Assembly: GCA_028709565.1 (NCBI GenBank)
Contig: JAQVWU010000063.1
Location: 1 to 10,698 of the forward strand
Origin: Eubacteriales bacterium
Lineage (GTDB): Bacteria > Bacillota > Clostridia > Oscillospirales > CAG-272
Direction of reading: 5' to 3'
Length of the DNA: 10,698 nucleotides
Part shown: piece by piece, positions 6,206 to 10,698 of the stretch
Position numbering within the stretch: position 1 is the first letter of the stretch
How the letters are laid out: each line of letters opens with the position of its first letter
Program-made: the position numbers and the translations under genes
Notes under the pieces: generated by a model
The model's database searches: none
What the model saw: the letters and a program-made list of their open reading frames with translations, nothing else
What the model was told of the DNA's origin: nothing

Positions 6206-7600
6206 TTAACCCTTCTTTTTGTCAAGCACTTCCTGAAGCTTCTTTGCTGCGTCCGGGTCTCCGATATGAAGGGTATTATATGCCTCTTCGGAGGAGGTAA
6301 ACGGCCGGCCGAATCCGTTCCAGTCGAGGTTGGTATAAATCGGGGCGGTTCTTCCCGTCTCCGCTTCGCGTTTTACCACATGGGCCAGCATGCGGTCGGT
6401 CAGAAGCTTAACCACCTCGGGTTCCTTGTCGGCCAGGTTGTTGTTTTCATTGGGATCGTCTATAAGATTGTAGAGCTCAACGGGAGGCTTAAAGTGGAAG
6501 TCGGGCTCAAGGGCTACCATGAGCTTCCATTCGGGGGTACGCCAGCCGTGCTTGCGCATCCATGTCGCTTCGGTAATATAGAATTCAGGTTCCTGCGGTG
6601 CGCAGCCGTCAATAACGTCAAACATGTTTCGCCCGTCGAATTTGATATCGGTTTCGATTCCGGCAAGGGCGAGCAGGGTAGGCATGATGTCTTTTGTCTG
6701 GGCGTATTCCTTGCGGCGGTCACAGCTGCGGAAATATTTTTTGCTGCCGTTGGGATATTTAATGGCGAAGGGCACGGTAAGGCAGCAGTCATATAATGAA
6801 TGATGGTCAAAATAGCATTCATGGTCATACAGCGTTTCACCGTGGTCGGAGGTGAATACGACGATGGTGTTGTCCGCGATGCCCAGATGCTCGAGTTTGT
6901 TTAATATTATGGAAATGCACGCGTCCATATATGCCACGGCGCCCTCGTACTGCGCGATAATATATTCGGCGTCGGTGCATCCCGGCGGAAACCAGGTATA
7001 GAAATAGTCTCTGAAAGGGACAAAATCGTAAACGGGTTCAAGCGATTTGTTTTCCGGATCGAACTCGTCCCCGGAATAGAACATTCTTTCAAAGGGCTGC
7101 GGCGGAAGATAGGGTGAATGGGGGTCCATATGACGCATGAACAGGAAGAAGGGCTTATCTTCTTTTGCAAGTCTTTCAAGTTCGGGTATCGCAACCGAAT
7201 TCATGCTCTCGGCTTTTGCGGAACGTCCGGATTCCCAGGCGCCCCAGCTGGTCGGATAATTTAAATTGGTCTGGAAACCTTTGAAGCCATAGCCTATATT
7301 TGTAGTGTTATAACCGTTTTCAACCAGCACTTCCGGAAGCGAAACGAGGTCTTCGCGGATCCCGCCCTTGTGGCGGAGCGCTACAACGTCGGTACCGAAA
7401 CAGTCCATACCCGATAACATTGAAGCGTATCCGGGAGTGGTCGGAATAGACGGGCTGTACATATTGTCAAATACGATGGAGTCTTTCTCCAGGAATTTCT
7501 CTATATGAGGGGTAGTCTTCTTATGATAACCGTACAGACTGGTCATGTCGCTGCGAAGACTGTCTATTCCGAAGAAAAGGATATTCGGTTTACGGGACAT
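6206..7600 (-). CDS. Sulfatase-fold hydrolase of the alkaline phosphatase superfamily, formylglycine Cys replaced by Thr
   Basis: This 464-residue protein has sulfatase-type architecture. A first strand carries the metal ligand Asp13 in GIDSLRSD (11-18). The nucleophile segment is PTTPGYASMLSG (53-64), followed by MDPHSPYLPP (158-167), the second metal site TSDHGE (250-255, Asp252 and His253) and the closing ELYNLIDDPNENNNLA segment typical of sulfatases. In sulfatases the nucleophile segment reads C/S-x-P-x-R, with Cys or Ser converted to formylglycine. Here it reads T54-T-P-G-Y, which instead resembles the T-x-P of nucleotide pyrophosphatase/phosphodiesterases. A phosphatase, phosphodiesterase or transferase activity is therefore as likely as sulfate removal. 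The in-frame ATG at 7663 lacks a ribosome binding site; the ATG at 7600 has AAGGAGA seven bases upstream and starts right before the first strand. No signal peptide is seen, so the enzyme is probably cytoplasmic and acts on imported substrate. Confidence 0.85.
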   Translation of the reverse strand: MSRKPNILFFGIDSLRSDMTSLYGYHKKTTPHIEKFLEKDSIVFDNMYSPSIPTTPGYASMLSGMDCFGTDVVALRHKGGIREDLVSLPEVLVENGYNTTNIGYGFKGFQTNLNYPTSWGAWESGRSAKAESMNSVAIPELERLAKEDKPFFLFMRHMDPHSPYLPPQPFERMFYSGDEFDPENKSLEPVYDFVPFRDYFYTWFPPGCTDAEYIIAQYEGAVAYMDACISIILNKLEHLGIADNTIVVFTSDHGETLYDHECYFDHHSLYDCCLTVPFAIKYPNGSKKYFRSCDRRKEYAQTKDIMPTLLALAGIETDIKFDGRNMFDVIDGCAPQEPEFYITEATWMRKHGWRTPEWKLMVALEPDFHFKPPVELYNLIDDPNENNNLADKEPEVVKLLTDRMLAHVVKREAETGRTAPIYTNLDWNGFGRPFTSSEEAYNTLHIGDPDAAKKLQEVLDKKKG

Positions 7601-7606
7601 TAGATT

Positions 7607-7613
7607 TCTCCTT
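7607..7613 (-). promoter_or_regulatory. Ribosome binding site that sets the sulfatase-fold start
   Basis: AAGGAGA on the minus strand, with AGGAG ending seven bases before the ATG at 7600. It is the only good site in this gap and therefore decides against the in-frame ATG 21 codons further upstream, whose extra residues are also Lys/Ile-rich and unlike the family's N-terminus. Confidence 0.85.
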
Positions 7614-7632
7614 TTGGTTTTTATAATGATTT

Positions 7633-7663
7633 TGAATAATTTTATATTTAATTGCCGTGTCAA
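7633..7663 (-). promoter_or_regulatory. Weak candidate internal promoter before the sulfatase-fold gene
   Basis: A perfect -35 hexamer TTGACA lies at 7658-7663 on the minus strand in the 132-base gap between two operon genes. The best -10 candidate, TATTCA (7633-7638), is poor and 19 bases away. The region downstream is very AT-rich, so a start here is possible but unproven. Confidence 0.25.
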
Positions 7664-7732
7664 CGGAGGTTAAACAGGGTTTCGTTTGGTTGTTAGGGTT
7701 GTTTCTTTGAATAATCGGATCGGTTTGGAAAA

Positions 7733-8824
7733 TCAGATTTCCGGTATCTCCACTTTAACCTCGCAGCGCTCCCGCGCGGAGACAAGCATAGCGTCGATTA
7801 TCGCCTGGTTGCGTATTATCTGAGAGGTGGGAATCGGCGCTCCCCTGCCTTCCTTTACCGCGTCCACAAAATCCCGTACCTTCATCACAAACTGATCATA
7901 GGGTGTGGGAGGCAGATCAATCTTCTCGGTCACGGGCGTCCCTTTTTCATCGTCATGCATGAGATACAGACCGGCAATGTCACCCCCGATGATTGAACCC
8001 CACAGTGGATTCGGCTCGGGCGCTTTTGCCTTCAGCCCGGCGTCGGTACCCAGGATGACAAAGTCGCTGCATATATCCATGTGCATAGCCCATGCCATAC
8101 GGTAGTCGAGAATGATATCACCCTCCAGACGGATAAAGGCGGCGGAAAAATCATCCACCGAAAACCTTGAGGCTTCGGGATAATATTTAGGGTTTTTACC
8201 GAAATAATCGGAGGTATATGCGGATACGGTTAAAGGCTTGGGATATCCGATGGAGTTGAGCGACAGGTCCAGGGAATAACAGCCCAGGTCGCCGATGGCG
8301 CCGAATACCGCTTTTTCTTTATCGATAAAGGTTCCGCCGGGAATTCCGCGCCTGCGTGAACCGCCTATCTGAACATAATATACCTTGCCCAGGGTGCCTT
8401 CGTCGACGATGCGCTTGATGGTGCGGCAGTTTTCGTTATATCGCGGCTGAAAACCGACGGTAACGAATTTGCCGGATGCCTTCTCCGCCTTCATAATATC
8501 AATGCCTTCGGCCAGTGTTACGCACATCGGCTTCTCAAGCAGCACGTATTTGCCCGACTCAAGGGCGGCGATTGCGCAAACGGCATGCGCCGAGTTGTAG
8601 GTACACACCGAAACGGCGTCAATATCATCGCGCGCGCAAAGTTCTTCGTGTGTTTCATAAGCGTCGGCATCCGGGAAGCCGTAATTGTCCAAAAACTTCC
8701 TCGCCTTGCCCGGTATGATGTCCGCTCCGGCGACAAGCTCAATGTCGTCAAAGGTCTTATATGCGTTTGCGTGGGCGCCGGCAATGCCGCCGGTTCCGAT
8801 AATGCCGATTCTGAGTTTAGCCAT
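7733..8824 (-). CDS. Gfo/Idh/MocA family oxidoreductase (second in the operon, tandem paralogue)
   Basis: This is a 363-residue predicted NAD-dependent sugar dehydrogenase or keto-sugar reductase. Its Rossmann fold has GTGGIA at 10-15 and Asp35 after the second strand. LLEKPM (95-100) places the catalytic Lys98. In the substrate domain DLGCY (179-183) keeps the catalytic Asp179 but has Tyr183 where inositol dehydrogenase-like members have His; Tyr there is also known in glucose-fructose oxidoreductase-type enzymes. An Arg-rich loop, GGSRRRGIPGGTFID (154-168), lies just before it and may line the pocket. The next gene upstream (8869-9957) is a close paralogue, about four in five residues identical by hand count over the first 100 and less so toward the C-terminus. 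The start is supported by AAGGAG nine bases before the ATG. The gap between the pair is 44 bases, so they are surely co-transcribed. Confidence 0.92.
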   Translation of the reverse strand: MAKLRIGIIGTGGIAGAHANAYKTFDDIELVAGADIIPGKARKFLDNYGFPDADAYETHEELCARDDIDAVSVCTYNSAHAVCAIAALESGKYVLLEKPMCVTLAEGIDIMKAEKASGKFVTVGFQPRYNENCRTIKRIVDEGTLGKVYYVQIGGSRRRGIPGGTFIDKEKAVFGAIGDLGCYSLDLSLNSIGYPKPLTVSAYTSDYFGKNPKYYPEASRFSVDDFSAAFIRLEGDIILDYRMAWAMHMDICSDFVILGTDAGLKAKAPEPNPLWGSIIGGDIAGLYLMHDDEKGTPVTEKIDLPPTPYDQFVMKVRDFVDAVKEGRGAPIPTSQIIRNQAIIDAMLVSARERCEVKVEIPEI

Positions 8825-8868
8825 TCCTGTATACTCCTTAAACTAAAATGTTAAAAGCAGGAAGTCGG

Positions 8869-9957
8869 TTATAATTTGAATGTTACGTCAACCTCGCGGC
8901 CGGCGGTTGCCGAACGGATGATTCCGTCAATTATTGCCTGATTGTAGATTATCTGGCTTGTCGGAATGGGAGCCGGTCCGCCTGTCTTGACCGCGTCTAC
9001 AAACGCGCGTACCTTGGAACCGAAAAGGTCGCCTTTTTCATCGCGGACAATCGGTATGGGAGTGCTTGTGGGATAACCGAGGACGTCGTGATACAATGTT
9101 ATATCGCCTACGGTGCCGTCCCAGGCGCCGCCCCAGAGTTCCAGGTTAGGCTGTTTGACCTTAAGTCCGCCTTCTTTGCCGAGGAATATAAAGTCACCCG
9201 TGGTATCCATGTGCATAGCCCATGTCATACGGAAGTCCAGCGTTATACCGCCCTCCAGACGAATAAATGCGGCTGAAAAGTCATCCACCGAAAAGGCGTC
9301 GGGGTTGGGGTAATACTTGGGATTTTTACCGAAGTGATCGTGCGCTACGGCCGAAACGGTGAGCGGACGGGGGTAACCGATGGAGTTGAGGGCAAAGTCA
9401 AGGGCGTAACAGCCGATGTCCGCAAGGGCACCCACGCCGGCTTTGTCTTTGTCGATGAAGGTTCCGCCCGGAATGCCGCGTCGCCTTCCGCCGCCGGTCT
9501 GAACATAATAAACATCGCCCAGAGCACCCGATGAGATGATTTCTTTTACGCGTCTGAAGTTCTGTCCGTAGCGGGGCTGGAATCCGATGGTTACGATTTT
9601 ACCGCTTTTTTTCTCGGCGCGAAGGATATCGAGTCCCTGCTCAATGGTGACCGCCATGGGTTTTTCAAGCAATACATGCTTGCCGGAGTTGAGTGCCGCA
9701 ACGGTACATACCGCGTGGGTAGAGTTGTATGTGCAGACAGAAACGGCGTCGATGTCTTTGCGCGCGCAGAGTTCCTCGTGTGTTTCATAGGCGTCAGCTT
9801 TTGCCCATCCGAATTCGTCAAGGAATTTTCTGGCTTTGCCGGGTACGATGTCCGCGCCGGCAACAACCTCTACATCTTCAAAACGCTTGTAAGCGCCGGC
9901 ATGGGCATGAGCGATACCGCCGGTTCCGATAATACCGATTCTCAGTTTATTTGCCAT
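8869..9957 (-). CDS. Gfo/Idh/MocA family oxidoreductase (first of the tandem pair)
   Basis: This is a 362-residue predicted NAD-dependent sugar oxidoreductase. Key sites are GTGGIA (11-16), Asp36 after the second strand, EKP (98-100, catalytic Lys99) and DIGCY (180-184), with Asp180 kept and Tyr184 in the place of the usual His. The Arg-rich GGGRRRGIPGGTFID loop (155-169) is shared with the neighbour at 7733-8824. The C-terminal third differs more: here a GGAWDGTVGDITLYHDV stretch replaces the neighbour's LWGSIIGGDIAGLYLMHDD, which suggests that the two enzymes handle different positions, anomers or substrates. The AGGAG ten bases before the ATG is slightly distant but convincing. The gene follows the TIM-barrel gene by 84 bases, with no terminator between them, so it belongs to the same transcript. 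The exact substrate is unknown. Confidence 0.92.
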   Translation of the reverse strand: MANKLRIGIIGTGGIAHAHAGAYKRFEDVEVVAGADIVPGKARKFLDEFGWAKADAYETHEELCARKDIDAVSVCTYNSTHAVCTVAALNSGKHVLLEKPMAVTIEQGLDILRAEKKSGKIVTIGFQPRYGQNFRRVKEIISSGALGDVYYVQTGGGRRRGIPGGTFIDKDKAGVGALADIGCYALDFALNSIGYPRPLTVSAVAHDHFGKNPKYYPNPDAFSVDDFSAAFIRLEGGITLDFRMTWAMHMDTTGDFIFLGKEGGLKVKQPNLELWGGAWDGTVGDITLYHDVLGYPTSTPIPIVRDEKGDLFGSKVRAFVDAVKTGGPAPIPTSQIIYNQAIIDGIIRSATAGREVDVTFKL

Positions 9958-10041
9958 ATTCAGTGCGCTCCTTTTCCTGTTTCAGATTATTTTTAATGAT
10001 TTAATAATGCGGTTGGAATACAAATAAAATCAAAAAACGCT

Positions 10042-10698
10042 TTATCTGCCTCTTACGACCTTGGAGGTTCTGCCAAGTGACTTAAGTACGGCATTCATAT
10101 AGCCGTAACTTTCGGCGGCAATGATTGAGGCTGCCTGTAAATCCTGATCCGGGCCAATAACCTCAAGGCAGACCGGTCCGTCGTAGTCGGCTTCAACCAT
10201 GGCGCGGAAATATCCGACAAGGTCTATGTCGCCGCGTCCGCAGGCCTGAAGCTGAGGGGTGCCCGGGCTGGGTCCGGGGCCTTTGCAGTCGCGGATGTGG
10301 ATGTGCTTAACCCGGGAGATAACGGCAGGAAGCGCTTCCGCCGGATTTTCACCTGCGCGGAATATATGTGACGGGTCCATGTCGACGCCGAGGTTAGGAT
10401 GATCGATGGCCTCCATCATTGCCAGAGTGGTGGGGGTATTATAAACGGACGAACCGACATGCGCCTTGCAGCAGAGTGTTATGCCGAACTGAGCGGCGTC
10501 TTCCGCCCTTGCGGCTATGGTTTCAAGGGATACCTTTAAGGATTCCTCATCATCCGATTTGCCGCCCGGTCCTACGTTTACTATCGGAATACCGATTTCC
10601 GCACAGGCTTCGAAAGCGGTCAGCAGTCTTTCGCGGTCAAGGGTAGCCAGTACGGTGGAAAGAAATGGGAGTTCGTTCTCGTCCGATATAGCGCGCAG
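10042..10698 (-). CDS. Sugar phosphate isomerase/epimerase-like TIM-barrel protein (partial, N-terminus outside window)
   Basis: The reading frame is open to the right edge, so the visible 218 residues are the C-terminal part of a longer protein (families of this type are about 260-300 residues); an internal ATG at 10419 is not the real start. The fold is the xylose isomerase-like TIM barrel (AP endonuclease 2 superfamily) that includes tagatose/psicose epimerases, inosose dehydratase IolE and lyases acting on keto-glycosides. Seen are GVDMDPSHIF (near 10360-10389), with the metal-ligand Asp and an adjacent His, VKHIHIRDCKG, with the metal-binding His, and VCLEVIGP, with the final Glu ligand. 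At the usual first Glu ligand the sequence reads KAHVGS (Lys at 10465-10467). As the most upstream gene seen, it probably precedes the oxidoreductases in one transcript and acts on a keto intermediate they make. Confidence 0.85.
   Translation of the reverse strand: MRAISDENELPFLSTVLATLDRERLLTAFEACAEIGIPIVNVGPGGKSDDEESLKVSLETIAARAEDAAQFGITLCCKAHVGSSVYNTPTTLAMMEAIDHPNLGVDMDPSHIFRAGENPAEALPAVISRVKHIHIRDCKGPGPSPGTPQLQACGRGDIDLVGYFRAMVEADYDGPVCLEVIGPDQDLQAASIIAAESYGYMNAVLKSLGRTSKVVRGR

Noticed and set aside
6185..6796. Plus-strand open frame of 203 codons opposite the sulfatase-fold gene
   Set aside because: Antisense to the conserved C-terminal half of the hydrolase; no domain seen.
7601..7663. 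N-terminal extension of the sulfatase-fold protein from the ATG at 7663
   Set aside because: The extra 21 residues are Lys/Ile-rich and non-homologous in look, there is no ribosome binding site, and the ATG at 7600 has an excellent one. The upstream ATG also overlaps the TTGACA box.
10042..10419. A short 125-residue gene starting at the ATG at 10419
   Set aside because: The frame continues without a stop to the window edge and encodes more of the same TIM-barrel fold upstream, so this ATG is internal.
1..10698. CRISPR arrays, tRNA/rRNA genes, insertion sequences or phage elements
   Set aside because: No regularly spaced repeats, cloverleaf-like sequences, transposase-like frames or attachment-site duplications were found by reading both strands.

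Overview
The window looks like a chromosomal stretch from an anaerobic Firmicute, probably a Clostridia relative from a gut-type community. The reasons are strong AGGAG-type ribosome binding sites, a DUF421/YetF membrane protein, AraC-type control and an accessory carbohydrate locus built from Gfo/Idh/MocA oxidoreductases. This assignment is inferred from gene content and style only; there is no rRNA or marker gene.

Left part, plus strand: a complete DUF4964/DUF5127/DUF4965/DUF1793 'glutaminase-like' protein (79-2004) has a plausible promoter at the window edge. A strong hairpin (2025-2056) follows it and overlaps the start of a three-helix DUF421 membrane protein (2055-2753). A gene-free, AT-rich convergent region (2754-3026) follows. 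It contains an imperfect terminator for the DUF421 gene and a clean terminator serving the minus-strand genes from the right.

Right part, minus strand: seven genes in one direction, read from right to left. They are a TIM-barrel sugar phosphate isomerase/epimerase-like protein (cut by the right edge, C-terminal 218 residues visible), two tandem paralogous Gfo/Idh/MocA oxidoreductases, a sulfatase-fold hydrolase, a third Gfo/Idh/MocA oxidoreductase, an AraC-family regulator and a fourth Gfo/Idh/MocA oxidoreductase, ending at the 2972-2994 terminator. Gaps are 44 to 132 bases. The two larger gaps (6086-6205 and 7601-7732) hold promoter-like or operator-like sequence, so the set may be one operon with internal promoters.

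How the genes may work together (inference): several NAD-type sugar oxidoreductases with a TIM-barrel isomerase/lyase-type enzyme resemble oxidation-based glycoside or inositol-type catabolism, in which a sugar hydroxyl is oxidised to a ketone, the intermediate is cleaved or isomerised, and the product is reduced again. The sulfatase-fold enzyme would remove a sulfate or, more likely given its Thr in place of the formylglycine Cys, a phosphate-type group. The AraC protein would sense the substrate. No transporter or classical glycoside hydrolase is visible here. The most unusual points are the sulfatase-fold enzyme with a Thr nucleophile position, two different non-canonical catalytic signatures among the four oxidoreductases, an altered metal site in the TIM-barrel protein, and a three-copy TTCTTAAT operator-like element upstream of the AraC-containing subcluster.
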